Assembly (NCBI RefSeq): GCF_900996245.1
Contig: NZ_CAAJGK010000011.1
Span: forward strand, 186,001 to 250,000
Length of the DNA: 64,000 bases
Source of the DNA: Paraburkholderia sp. BCC1886
Lineage (GTDB): Bacteria; Pseudomonadota; Gammaproteobacteria; Burkholderiales; Burkholderiaceae
Reading direction: 5' to 3'
The position numbers and the translations under genes are program-made. Positions within the stretch are counted from its first letter, which is position 1, and each line of letters begins with the position of its first letter. A model generated the notes under the pieces. The model was not told the origin of the DNA. It did not search any database and saw only the letters and a program-made list of their open reading frames with translations. Positions 18,466 through 27,092 of the stretch are shown here, one piece after another.

Positions 18466-18615
18466 TCATTCCTTATCGTCACTCTCTTCCTTCCTTTTTT
18501 CTGCCGGCTCTGCATGGTCGCCCGTTTCCGGGTTTTGCACGATGTAGTCCGGTCTGAAACCCAACGACTTTTGATACTGGAACCACCTTTCAAGTAGTAA
18601 CGCTTTGAGGGACAT
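18466..18615 (-). CDS. Small 49-residue hydrophilic protein
   Basis: Minus-strand ATG at 18615 has GGAG at 7 nt. The product starts MSLKALLLERWFQYQKSLGF and ends in a Glu/Lys/Asp-rich tail (KRKEESDDKE). A weak copy of the promoter-like motif (ACATATCACT) stands about 30 bp upstream on the same strand. It lies alone between two plus-strand genes. Function unknown. Confidence 0.5.
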   Translation of the reverse strand: MSLKALLLERWFQYQKSLGFRPDYIVQNPETGDHAEPAEKRKEESDDKE

Positions 18616-18673
18616 GATCCGACTCCGGTGAGGTTCATCAACTTAGTGATATGTATCTTCAAAAAGTTGAGAT

Positions 18674-20779
18674 ATGTTTTCTGCACTCAGAAGGTTAATT
18701 GGCCTCATCGAGGTCAGCGAGCAAGGCGATCTCATCAAGGTCTCCGGTCTGCCTGGCGACTCGGTCGCGGCGACCATCAATGAAGTCTGGGGCACGAGCA
18801 AGATCGTCGCCAATATGTTCTCGAAGGTGTCAGCCTCCGACATCACGTTCAACAAGTGGTTTGCCCCGGACGTGGTCTATTGCTTCGCGCGTATTGTCGC
18901 CGAGAAGCGCAAGGGCCACAACATCCGCGCGCTGAAGAAGGTCATCACCGGCATCTACGAAAACACGTGGATGAAGCAGACCCTCATCAAGCACCCAGAT
19001 ATTCTGGACTTCAACCAGCTACACCAGCTGGAGTGGAGCCCGCTTGATCACCAGATGAACTTCTTCAAGTGGTTCAACGAAATGCTGCCGCGCTTTGGTC
19101 TGAAGGGCGCAATGTTGGGTGCGGGTCCTGGTACAGGAAAGACCTTTATGGGCATTGCATTGAGCCTGATGCTCCATGCCGATGTTGTCATCATCGTCTG
19201 CCCAAGCCGGGCGGTGAAGAAGGTTTGGGAAGACACGATTTCTACCCAGTTCAAGCGCATCCCCAAATACTGGCACTCGCAGATGGGGACGGCGCCGACT
19301 CCTGGCAAGCAGTACTACATCGTGCACTACGATTCGCCCGAATCGCTACAGCGCTTCATGGTGTTTGCCAAGACCCAGCACTGGCACCGGCCGGTGATCC
19401 TGCTTGATGAGTCGCACGGCATGAATGAGGAGATGGCGCTGCGTACGGACCTCTTCATCCAGCTCGTGGTCCAGACGCGCTGCCAGTATGTGCTGTGGGA
19501 GTCAGGGACGCCAGTGAAGGCATTGGGTGGGGAGATGGCGCCGCTCTTTCGCACCATTGATGCGATGTTTGATCCAGATGCCCAGGAGCGCTTCCGGGCG
19601 ATCTACGGCAAGGCCAGTTCGCGCGCGAACGACATCCTCTCGCACCGTCTGGGGAAGGTCACCTACAAGGTCGACAGCAACCAGGTCGTGACGATTTCGA
19701 CGCACCACCATCCAACACCGGTGGTGATTCCGAACGGCAACGACTATACGCTCCAGTCGATCAGGAACGAGATGCGGGCTTTCATTGCGGAGCGGGTCAA
19801 GCACTATTCGGGGAATATGCGGCAGTACGAGCGCATGTTCGAAGGAGCGTTGAGCCACTTCTACCGGTCGCTGGTGACTTCGCAACAGAAGGATGACTTC
19901 AAGCAGTACGAGAAGTACATCAAGATGATCAAGCGGGGCTATGACCCGAAGCTGCACAAGGCCGAAGCCGCGTGGTGCAACAAGTACGAGAAGCAGGTCA
20001 TCATGCCGGGCCTGCCCAAGCCGTACCGGGAGGAATTCAAAGAGTCGAAGTCGGTGGTCAAGTATTACAAGTTGAAAGTGCAGGGCGAAGCCTTGGGCCA
20101 GATCTTGGGTCGCAAGCGGGCCCAATGCATCATGGACATGGTGCCGCACATGGGGCTTGAGAAGATCATCGACGATGGCTTGAAGAAGACCCTGATGTTC
20201 ACGAGCTACGTCGGCGTGGTCGATGCGGCCGCCGACTACCTGAAGCAGCGCGGCTACAAGCCGCTTCGGGTCTACGGCGAAACGAATAACGAGCTGGCCA
20301 GCATGGTGACCGAGTTCGGCCGCGATGAAGATGCCAACCCGATGATCGCCACCTATCAGTCGCTTTCATCCGCTGTTCCGCTGGTCATGGCCAACACCAT
20401 GGCCATGGCCAACTCCCCGTTCCGCTCCTTCGAATACGACCAAGCGGTCGCCCGCTGTAAGCGTCTGGGGCAGGACGAGGACGTGAACGTCTTCGACATG
20501 GTGCTCGACACCGGCCAAGAGCCCAACATCTCCAGCCGCACGATCGACATCATGAACTGGAGCCGGGAGCAGGTCGATGCCTTACTGGGCTTCGAGAACA
20601 CGCCCCTGATCGCAGCAGAAAGCGCTGACGGAATCATCGCCCTCTTTGAGCACCACATCGCTCACGAGGACATCGTGGATCAGGAGTTCGACGAGGAGAT
20701 GATGGCGCTTGAAGGGGTGCAGGACTACACCTATTCGATGCGTCGGGAGCCCGCTTGGGCGCAATGGGCGAGCCGGTAA
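18674..20779 (+). CDS. SF2/SNF2-type DNA helicase
   Basis: The 701-residue product starts at ATG 18674. It has a Walker A GAGPGTGKT at 149-157, a motif Ia-like region 'VVIIVCPSRAVKKVW', a DEAH-type box DESH at 245-248, motif III-like 'WESGTP' and a second RecA-like domain with 'LMFTSYVGVVDAAADYL' (IV) and 'ARCKRLGQDEDVNVF' (VI, with the arginine finger region). This is the order of SF2 helicases close to the SNF2 group. It would remodel or unwind nucleic acid in replication, recombination or transcription of the phage. The N-terminal 120 residues are unassigned. The zinc-ribbon gene is convergent just downstream. Confidence 0.85.
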   Translation: MFSALRRLIGLIEVSEQGDLIKVSGLPGDSVAATINEVWGTSKIVANMFSKVSASDITFNKWFAPDVVYCFARIVAEKRKGHNIRALKKVITGIYENTWMKQTLIKHPDILDFNQLHQLEWSPLDHQMNFFKWFNEMLPRFGLKGAMLGAGPGTGKTFMGIALSLMLHADVVIIVCPSRAVKKVWEDTISTQFKRIPKYWHSQMGTAPTPGKQYYIVHYDSPESLQRFMVFAKTQHWHRPVILLDESHGMNEEMALRTDLFIQLVVQTRCQYVLWESGTPVKALGGEMAPLFRTIDAMFDPDAQERFRAIYGKASSRANDILSHRLGKVTYKVDSNQVVTISTHHHPTPVVIPNGNDYTLQSIRNEMRAFIAERVKHYSGNMRQYERMFEGALSHFYRSLVTSQQKDDFKQYEKYIKMIKRGYDPKLHKAEAAWCNKYEKQVIMPGLPKPYREEFKESKSVVKYYKLKVQGEALGQILGRKRAQCIMDMVPHMGLEKIIDDGLKKTLMFTSYVGVVDAAADYLKQRGYKPLRVYGETNNELASMVTEFGRDEDANPMIATYQSLSSAVPLVMANTMAMANSPFRSFEYDQAVARCKRLGQDEDVNVFDMVLDTGQEPNISSRTIDIMNWSREQVDALLGFENTPLIAAESADGIIALFEHHIAHEDIVDQEFDEEMMALEGVQDYTYSMRREPAWAQWASR

Positions 20780-20791
20780 GCTGGCCGTCAG

Positions 20792-21103
20792 CTACTTCTT
20801 GCCCTTGGCTAACACCAGGGTGGTGAACACTGCCGTGGCGATGGTGGTGCCCACCTTCAGCGCCGCCTTGCCCACCTCTGCCGCGACATTGCCGGCCGTC
20901 TCCGTGCAGTCAGGGCACAGCTCGTGATCGTAGACCGCGGTTCCCTTGGCAAAGTCGTGACATCCGGGTGTGCGACAGACATAGAGGGGCTCACTGCATT
21001 CGGGGCATTTCAGCTTGTCCCGACGCACGGTGTTTTCTTCCACGATCTCAGGCGTCACGGCCTGATTGCAGAATGGGCATTTTCCTTTTTGTTTCGTTGG
21101 CAT
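20792..21103 (-). CDS. Zinc-ribbon protein with hydrophobic C-terminus
   Basis: The 103-residue product has four Cys pairs or Cys/His sets (CPFC near 9, CPEC near 34, CRTPGCH near 43, CPDC near 64), enough for two zinc ribbons, then a hydrophobic helix (about 70-97) and a Lys-rich end. This looks like a small membrane-anchored zinc-ribbon protein. The start at ATG 21103 has a weak ribosome site. The gene is convergent with the SF2 helicase, with 12 bp between stops. Role unknown. Confidence 0.75.
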   Translation of the reverse strand: MPTKQKGKCPFCNQAVTPEIVEENTVRRDKLKCPECSEPLYVCRTPGCHDFAKGTAVYDHELCPDCTETAGNVAAEVGKAALKVGTTIATAVFTTLVLAKGKK

Positions 21104-21324
21104 GGTCGAACCCGCGAATGGATTTTGTTGTTTTGGACCGGTCTATTAGCGCCGGCGCCTCGGTCCGGAATATACACGAGAGACGCACCACCATAACGAC
21201 AGTCTTGGCGCTTTCTTTAAGACGCCAAGTTACCACGCATAACTTTACGAATCGCCTTCGGACTCGGTTAATTCTTTGAGCGTTTCGTCTCATCCATTCA
21301 ACGAAATCCCGGAACCCAAAAAAA
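21104..21324 (+). other. Leader region before the 448-residue virion gene
   Basis: 220 bp without a gene. It contains CCGGAATATACACGAG near 21165, a partial plus-strand match to the TATATNACG promoter motif, an AT-rich stretch and, at the end, the CAAAAAAAATGAATA start context shared with the gene at 16534. Confidence 0.4.
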
Positions 21325-22671
21325 ATGAATATCTTGCGTATGGCGCTGGAAAGCAGCGACAAGCCCGTCGACGAAACGCTCGACATGAGCGTGCCCGAGG
21401 GCGACGATCAGTGGCTGGCGGCCAATGCGGCCGCAGTGGACGATGCGTTCGAAGCGAACGAAGACGTGGCGATCGCAGCGGAAGCCATTTTCGCCTATCA
21501 CGACCAGTTGGCCGACATGGTTGCTGCCAAGAAGACCAACCCGGTCGTGACGGGTCTGATCCTGCACGGCGTGAACCGTGAACTGACGTCGCTGGGTCTG
21601 GAAGCGATCGCCTTGCCGGCACTGGAAAGCGAATCGGAACTGGACGCGCAGAAGCAGGCAGAGCTGGCGTTGGAAGGGATTGCCACGTCGCTGAAGACCT
21701 ACTTCTTCCAGGACGTCGTGATCCACTTCAAGCACTGGAAGGACATCGTGCTGGATTCGTTCAAGGGTATCGGCTCGAAGGTGTCGAAGTACGAGCAGAA
21801 GACGGCCGAGAACAAGCGCGAATTCGAAGCGAAGCGCCACGAGTTGCGCGGCGGCACGGAAGTGAACCTGCACGGTCTGTGGTACTTCTTCACGACCCAG
21901 CAAGGTCAGCCGGGCAACTTCATGGGCGCACTGTCGAAAGACTTGGGCATGTCGACCTACGTGTTGACGAAGTACCCGGTGGCCGTGATCCAGGAAATGG
22001 AAAAGCTCGCACAGGCTGTGCGTTCGGGTAGCGCCAAGTCGCCGGCCAGCATGCAGCAGCTGGTGAAGAAGGTCGAAGCCCTGAAGTCGCCGACCGAACT
22101 GTTCGAGTCGTCGTTCCTCGGTGAAGGCAAGTTTTTCAACGTGACGGGCCTGCATAAGGGCGAGCACGCCGTCGGTGGTTCGCGTCTGGATCAGATGAGC
22201 CGCCACGGCGCTGTCACCATGAAGACTTCGGGTTCGCACAAGCTGGCCAAGGGCGCGATGTTCGCGATGCGTCAGGTGGGCAAGGGCGTGGGTATCGGCC
22301 CGCTGAATGTCAAGCAGATCGCCAACATCAGTTCGGTCTCGGCCTCGGAAGAAGTCAAGCTGTCCGAGCGCGATGTGGCCGACGTGTTCGATGCGGCGCA
22401 GACCTACTGTGACAACGTGAAGTTCTACCTGGGTCTGGACGACAAGTTCGCAAAGGCAACCGACAGCCTCGGTGCTGCGATGGCTGCGCTTGCGCAAACC
22501 GCCGGCGACAACCACGATCGGGACACCGCGATGCTGGGTGAACGAATCGAAGCGTATGGTCGCACCCTGACGCGCGCGTTCCAGAGCCCGGCCCTGCAGG
22601 AAGCGTCGCGCTCGCTGCGCGGTAGCAAGTACTGCAACTACTTCGGCCTTCGCGCCATCTTCAACGCGTAA
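21325..22671 (+). CDS. Putative internal virion protein A (448 residues)
   Basis: ATG 21325 follows eight A residues and no Shine-Dalgarno, as at 16534. The 448-residue protein has an acidic N-terminal 115 residues, 'LPALES' and then ELALE117-GI, followed by an amphipathic helix. The AxEGI block recurs in the next two proteins, at a position consistent with cleavage after [A/S]-X-E as in phiKZ-type virion maturation. The remainder is helical with many Lys and Ala and no enzyme motif. Strong, uniform codon bias suggests high expression. A terminator follows. Assignment as internal head protein is inference from paralogy. Confidence 0.7.
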   Translation: MNILRMALESSDKPVDETLDMSVPEGDDQWLAANAAAVDDAFEANEDVAIAAEAIFAYHDQLADMVAAKKTNPVVTGLILHGVNRELTSLGLEAIALPALESESELDAQKQAELALEGIATSLKTYFFQDVVIHFKHWKDIVLDSFKGIGSKVSKYEQKTAENKREFEAKRHELRGGTEVNLHGLWYFFTTQQGQPGNFMGALSKDLGMSTYVLTKYPVAVIQEMEKLAQAVRSGSAKSPASMQQLVKKVEALKSPTELFESSFLGEGKFFNVTGLHKGEHAVGGSRLDQMSRHGAVTMKTSGSHKLAKGAMFAMRQVGKGVGIGPLNVKQIANISSVSASEEVKLSERDVADVFDAAQTYCDNVKFYLGLDDKFAKATDSLGAAMAALAQTAGDNHDRDTAMLGERIEAYGRTLTRAFQSPALQEASRSLRGSKYCNYFGLRAIFNA

Positions 22672-22691
22672 ATAACGCGTGGTCCATCCAG

Positions 22692-22724
22692 GGAGACAGG
22701 GGCTTCGGCTCCTGTCTCCTTTTT
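22692..22724 (+). terminator. Rho-independent terminator after internal protein A
   Basis: A 12-bp stem (GGAGACAGGGGC / GCTCCTGTCTCC, one G-T pair) with TTCG loop is followed by TTTTTC. It has a classic U tract, unlike the TTTATGCC family. The next paralogue starts 20 bp later. Confidence 0.85.
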
Positions 22725-22743
22725 CATTTGTCTGGGAAAAGCA

Positions 22744-24012
22744 ATGAACACACAAACCGTGTCGGCCGACAGGGAGCTGTTGGCGTTGGAGGGCGAGATT
22801 GGCACGCTGCTGGCGGTCCGGTCCCAGATGCTCGCGCAGGGCTTCACGACCCACTTGGCACTCGAAGCCGACCAGCATCTTGGCGGCAGCCAGTACGCAA
22901 GCCTCGCCTTCTCGGGCAAGACCCGAAGCGTGAAGCTCCAGATCGCCATCGAAGGGATCACCACCACGGTGTGGGACGGCATCAAGAAGATGTTCCGTAA
23001 GCTGAGCGAGCTGATCAAACGCTTCGTTGCCTGGTTCAAGGGCGATGGCAAGAAGTTCGATGCTGCGCACCTGCAAGGTGTGGATGCTGCGGCCAAAGCC
23101 GTGTCGGACAGGATCCTGCAGCTGGACCGCATCATCAAGTCGCCGGAGCTGCGCATGCGCTTCGAAGAGACGCTCAATAGCGAACTCTCGGGCACGATGC
23201 CGCAGTCGGTGCGTGCCATGCTCGATGCGAACTCGAAGTACAGCGAAGCCATGACGGCGCTCTCGGGCGCCTTCGATCAGGGCGACTATTTGCAGATCGT
23301 CGAGAAGGGTGTGGCAGAAGTGATTGCGTGGTTCAACAGTCACCAGTCCAAGGCCCAGACCATGGATGCGACTACCGAGACCAGTCACAACGATCTGGAA
23401 GGCTTCGCGAAATCCATCCAGTCGATGGGAGGGGCTGCTGAGACCGCTGAGAACCCGCTACCAGCCCGCGGCGCGGGTCAGTCACTGCAACTTACCAAGT
23501 CGCGGTACGAAGCGCTCAAAGAGGCCAAAACCTCAATCAGTAGCGGTCAGTATGCAGCCGTGCCGCGCGAGATCGGTGGCTTGCTCAAGGTGGTGCTGGA
23601 AGCCCAGGGTCGTATCAAGATCACGGCGGCCGCCAATGTGATGCGCACTGCGCAGAACACGCTCGCCGACATGCAGAAGCATCTGGACACGATCAACCAG
23701 TCAGCCGAACGGCTGGCCGGGGAAGCAGGCGATGGCAAACATCACGGCGCCCAGATTGCATTGACGCACGCCTACTCCGCGCACCTGCGTGAACTGATCA
23801 GCCAGTTCCACACGGTGCTCTCCGCCCACGACTTCCTCTACGAGGTCTGGATCGAGACGCAGAAGGAAAGCCTCAAGATCTGGACGCAGATCTTCAAGAT
23901 CTACGACAGCGTCGTGCCCGATGAAGCCATGTCGGATGCCGCCCGCACGGACCGTGCCGAAATCGAGAAGCAGGCCAAGGCCTCGCTGAAAGTGTTCGCT
24001 TCGGCGATCTAA
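22744..24012 (+). CDS. Putative internal virion protein B (422 residues)
   Basis: ATG 22744 has GGGAAAAG upstream. The N-terminal 80 residues align by eye with the product at 24023: 'LLALEGEIGTL...RSQML' versus 'FLALEAEIQTL...RERLV', then 'LALEAD' versus 'AMEADA', 'SLAFSGKTRSVKLQIAIEGI' versus a matching LAF...KLRVALEGI. The putative processing site is AIE70-G71, followed by an amphipathic helix (VWDGIKKMFRKL). The C-terminal 340 residues are helical and not obviously related. Tandem arrangement with the next gene points to duplication. Internal head protein by inference. Confidence 0.72.
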   Translation: MNTQTVSADRELLALEGEIGTLLAVRSQMLAQGFTTHLALEADQHLGGSQYASLAFSGKTRSVKLQIAIEGITTTVWDGIKKMFRKLSELIKRFVAWFKGDGKKFDAAHLQGVDAAAKAVSDRILQLDRIIKSPELRMRFEETLNSELSGTMPQSVRAMLDANSKYSEAMTALSGAFDQGDYLQIVEKGVAEVIAWFNSHQSKAQTMDATTETSHNDLEGFAKSIQSMGGAAETAENPLPARGAGQSLQLTKSRYEALKEAKTSISSGQYAAVPREIGGLLKVVLEAQGRIKITAAANVMRTAQNTLADMQKHLDTINQSAERLAGEAGDGKHHGAQIALTHAYSAHLRELISQFHTVLSAHDFLYEVWIETQKESLKIWTQIFKIYDSVVPDEAMSDAARTDRAEIEKQAKASLKVFASAI

Positions 24013-24022
24013 GGGGAAACAC

Positions 24023-25342
24023 ATGCTACCGGTATTAGCAACAGGTGAGTTTCTCGCGCTCGAGGCGGAGATCCAGACACTGACGCAGGTGCGGGAGCGT
24101 CTGGTGACGGCGGGCGGCTTTGACATGCGAATCGCCATGGAGGCAGACGCATTGATGGGCTCGTCGGATCTAACGCGTTTGGCGTTCGAACGACGGCATA
24201 AGTCCGAGAAGCTGCGTGTGGCGCTGGAAGGAATCGGTGCCCGGATCTGGGAGGCCATCAAGGCGTTCTTCAAGAAGATCGGGGAATGGATTCGGAAGGC
24301 CATCGACTTCCTCTTTGGCAAGCGCGGCGTGAGCGAAGAGAAAGTCAAGGAGTTCGAGCAGACAGCTGAGGAATTCGAAGCCGGTATGAACGAGTTCAAC
24401 GACGGGCTTCAGCAGATGACGCGCGAGGTTCACGCGGACAACACGACGGACGACCTTCTGAAGGAAGCCATCGCTTCGTTTGAGTCCGGCATGTCAGGTC
24501 CGATCAAAGCAGTGATTTCCGGCGGACCGGGAGTGCTGAGCCCCTACAACAAGGCAGTGTTGCATCTGGTGATCAGAATGCGAGACGATCCTGTTCAGAT
24601 GGTCGGAAAGAGGCTCCGGTACATGGAGGAGTGGCTGGAGAAAGCGTGGCAGGTAGCGAGCAAATACGACGCGGATGTCGACGGACTTTCGTCTCCGTCA
24701 AACAGCGAGACCGTAACGGACGCCATCAACCACCTGAAGAAGGTCAACGACGCCGCTATCCGAGCCGACTACAGCCACGATGTCGGCCGCGGGTTGCTGA
24801 GCGATCCTGAGCTCGTCAAAGAGGAGATCAAGACGATCGGGGACATCCGGTCGTCGCCGCCAAGCAACGCTTCTGGCTCCCTGCGTGGGAACGTGAAGAT
24901 TGTTACGCGCCGCATTGCTGAGATTCTGGAGGACGCGTACGTCAAGCTCGGAGGCAACCTCGACAAGACGCTCGCGGAGTTCAAGCGACTCGGAGCCAAT
25001 TTCGATAAGTTCAAGGATCGCCTCGAGAACAAGCTGAAAGAAGCGCAGGCGGACCAGCAGCATGCTGCGCGGGAGAAAGTCGTCAACCTGTTGATGGATG
25101 GCTGCCGGAAGTTCGCCGAGGAAGTGCAACTGATCACGGCAGCTCTCATGACCATCACGACGCACTACCGGGACTCGCTGGATGCCGTCCTGGCATTGCA
25201 GAAGATGCTCATTGAGACCTTCGGTAAGGCTCTTTCCCATACCGACGTGAAGGGCACGAAGTTCGCTGCCGGCCTCGAAGAGAAATTGGGCCGCGCCAAG
25301 GCGGCGCATGCTGAAGCCCAGAAGATCCGCGCCAGTATCTAG
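24023..25342 (+). CDS. Putative internal virion protein C (439 residues)
   Basis: ATG 24023 has AAGGGG at 5 nt and follows the previous stop by 10 bp. The N-terminal region is paralogous to protein B, with VALE69-GI and the amphipathic helix 'IWEAIKAFFKKIGEWIRKA'. The rest is long helical, Lys/Glu-rich. No catalytic motif. The gene ends the plus-strand structural run and is followed by a strong terminator. Likely packed in the capsid and trimmed by the prohead protease; inference from family layout. Confidence 0.72.
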   Translation: MLPVLATGEFLALEAEIQTLTQVRERLVTAGGFDMRIAMEADALMGSSDLTRLAFERRHKSEKLRVALEGIGARIWEAIKAFFKKIGEWIRKAIDFLFGKRGVSEEKVKEFEQTAEEFEAGMNEFNDGLQQMTREVHADNTTDDLLKEAIASFESGMSGPIKAVISGGPGVLSPYNKAVLHLVIRMRDDPVQMVGKRLRYMEEWLEKAWQVASKYDADVDGLSSPSNSETVTDAINHLKKVNDAAIRADYSHDVGRGLLSDPELVKEEIKTIGDIRSSPPSNASGSLRGNVKIVTRRIAEILEDAYVKLGGNLDKTLAEFKRLGANFDKFKDRLENKLKEAQADQQHAAREKVVNLLMDGCRKFAEEVQLITAALMTITTHYRDSLDAVLALQKMLIETFGKALSHTDVKGTKFAAGLEEKLGRAKAAHAEAQKIRASI

Positions 25343-25368
25343 GCCAAAAAAAGAAAGACGAACATAGT

Positions 25369-25399
25369 GCCCAGCCCCTGAAGGGCTGGGCTTTATGCT
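25369..25399 (+). terminator. Terminator of internal-protein operon, TTTATGC tail
   Basis: GCCCAGCCC / GGGCTGGGC stem with a CTGAA loop, followed by TTTATGCTGC. It lies 26 bp after the stop, between convergent units. Confidence 0.85.
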
Positions 25400-25454
25400 G
25401 CATTGCAACGTAGATCATTTATTTTACGTCAAATTGAAGGTGTAAGTAATACAA

Positions 25455-25484
25455 CGTAAAACGGTAGATTCCTACCGTTTTACG
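25455..25484. promoter_or_regulatory. Perfect 13-bp inverted repeat
   Basis: CGTAAAACGGTAG and CTACCGTTTTACG flank ATTC. The repeat lies in 177 bp between convergent genes, after the plus-strand terminator and 36 bp past the methylase-like stop. It could end the minus-strand transcript, but has no U tract on either side, so a protein-binding site is also possible. Confidence 0.5.
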
Positions 25485-25519
25485 AGGGCAACACGACATT
25501 ACTCGGATAATGTCGGGTA

Positions 25520-26377
25520 TCAAGCGGCTTCCTGCATCGTCGACCGCGCAGGGGTCGGCGCAGGGTCTTTTTCCTTGAAGGACCCGATGCCATCCAGCAA
25601 TTGCCTGAACGTCTTCTCCATCCGGCGCTGCTGCAGCTTCTTGGGCCAGCCCGCTATGAAGAACGGCGGGGTGTACCAGGTGTCCCATTGCTCGAGCGTC
25701 AGGGCGTTGCCGTGGACGATCGTGGCCGCCACCCCCAGTAGCGAAAGCTGGACGTAAGCCATGTGGACACAACGGGGATCGATGTCGATACAGACGGCGT
25801 GCATGTGTTGCGGGTAGTTGAGACCGACCTGATGCATGGCGTCGGCCGTGGCCACCACCATGCCGGCCGATCCACAGGCAGGCTCATGCAGTTCGATGAA
25901 ACCCTGCTCGCGGATGCTCTTGCCGTCCCCGATCGTCATCTGGGCCATCATGAAACTCACCGTGTACGGGGTGAAGAACTGACCCGCCCGGTCACTGCCG
26001 AGCTCCAGTTCCATGTAGATCTCACCCAGCACGTCCCCCAGCCCCTGCATCCGGTACTTGGCCATCCCTGGCTGCCCGTTCTGTTCGATGCGGTCCTGAT
26101 AGAGCTGCTGCAGGTGCGCAAACATCTTCGCGAGCCGGTTCAGTTCCTCCTTGGTGTACTTGCCGATGATTTCGAAGTAACGCTTCTCCCGCCGATCGAA
26201 CTCACTCAGGTGGAACTTGTTGGAGAGCGCGATCGCCGAAATCTCGATGAAGTCACTGAAGACATTGAAGAGACTGTGGCGAAGGGAGAATTCCCGCATG
26301 GCCTTGATCAGCTCGCCGCGGTGCGGCTCCACCCAGTTACGAGAGGCGCTGAGCTTCTGTTTGGCTCTTTTGCTCAT
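25520..26377 (-). CDS. N6-adenine DNA methylase-like protein (HsdM family fold)
   Basis: ATG 26377 has GGAG at 7 nt; longer starts have none. The 285-residue protein has the type I methylase landmarks GQFFTPYTVSFMMAQM (near residue 130) and the SAM-binding ELHEPACGSAGMVVATA (motif I, near 158), and an acidic 'AVCIDIDPRCVHMAY' (motif II). Where motif IV should read NPPY/F, the sequence has WYTPPFF, so the catalytic Asn is replaced by Thr. It may bind SAM and DNA without classical activity, or belong to the phage/plasmid methylase subfamily with altered motif IV. No restriction or specificity subunit is nearby, so protection from host restriction is the natural guess. Confidence 0.75.
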   Translation of the reverse strand: MSKRAKQKLSASRNWVEPHRGELIKAMREFSLRHSLFNVFSDFIEISAIALSNKFHLSEFDRREKRYFEIIGKYTKEELNRLAKMFAHLQQLYQDRIEQNGQPGMAKYRMQGLGDVLGEIYMELELGSDRAGQFFTPYTVSFMMAQMTIGDGKSIREQGFIELHEPACGSAGMVVATADAMHQVGLNYPQHMHAVCIDIDPRCVHMAYVQLSLLGVAATIVHGNALTLEQWDTWYTPPFFIAGWPKKLQQRRMEKTFRQLLDGIGSFKEKDPAPTPARSTMQEAA

Positions 26378-26669
26378 GGCTGATCTCCAGGGGTTTCGAC
26401 AGACGCTCACAGATCGCGAGCAGGTCGCCGTAGGTCGAGAGGGTGGAATCGAGTTCGTGCGTCTTGCAGAGGAAAGCCATCTGGTGGACGATCAGCCGAA
26501 TGGCCGGGTCATCGCAGACGCCCTGCGTGCCGAGGCTTTCCTGATGGCACTGGTTGATAGCGCGCACGAGAGCGCGGGATACCCCACTGAGGTTGCTGGC
26601 GCCGGCCGTGATGGCCAAGGCGTCTGAGTGCCGATTGCGCGCGACAATCGACATGTCGTTGATGCTCAT
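26337..26669 (-). CDS. Unrecognised 110-residue protein
   Basis: ATG 26669 has GGAA at 6 nt. The gene overlaps the methylase start by 41 bp in another frame, which suggests translational coupling. The product is helical and soluble, with 3 Cys and no known motif. Function unknown. Confidence 0.65.
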   Translation of the reverse strand: MSINDMSIVARNRHSDALAITAGASNLSGVSRALVRAINQCHQESLGTQGVCDDPAIRLIVHQMAFLCKTHELDSTLSTYGDLLAICERLSKPLEISHEQKSQTEAQRLS

Positions 26670-26681
26670 TGTGTTTCCTCG

Positions 26682-27092
26682 CTAGTTGCTGAGCGTCTCG
26701 TAGATCGGCTCAGCGAGAAAGGCATAGCACTGGTCTTCAGTGACGATCTGCGCGCTCTCCCAGAGATGTCGCGCATCCGAAATGAACTCCGCGGCTTCGT
26801 CACCAAAGAGTGCGATGTCCGGACCGATACTCACCACGTCCCGCAGCTCATCCACTTCGACACTGACCCGCCGCATGCGCCAAGCGCCAATGCGAATGAG
26901 CTCGTCGAGGGGAATGCCTTGGCGTTTGAGGTGCAGGCTGATGCGGCGCTTGGCGGCCGCTTCAGTTTTGCTGCGTATGGCGGCGTACCCCGGTCCTTCA
27001 CGGTCGAGTAACAGCGCCTGCCAGTACGTTTGTTCGGGGGTGAGTACCTGCTGGACCTGATGCCCTTTGTAAGGGATCGTGCGGATGATCAC
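26682..27092 (-). CDS. Unrecognised 136-residue protein
   Basis: The start is the GTG of a GTGA overlap with the upstream stop at 27089-27091. Much longer in-frame readings exist but cross the upstream gene in a shadow frame. The product is basic in the middle (KTEAAAKRRISLHLKRQG) and acidic near the end. No family recognised. Confidence 0.65.
   Translation of the reverse strand: MIIRTIPYKGHQVQQVLTPEQTYWQALLLDREGPGYAAIRSKTEAAAKRRISLHLKRQGIPLDELIRIGAWRMRRVSVEVDELRDVVSIGPDIALFGDEAAEFISDARHLWESAQIVTEDQCYAFLAEPIYETLSN

Noticed and set aside
21298..23388. Long minus-strand frame opposite internal virion proteins
   Set aside because: Antisense shadow; crosses two well-supported plus-strand genes and a terminator.
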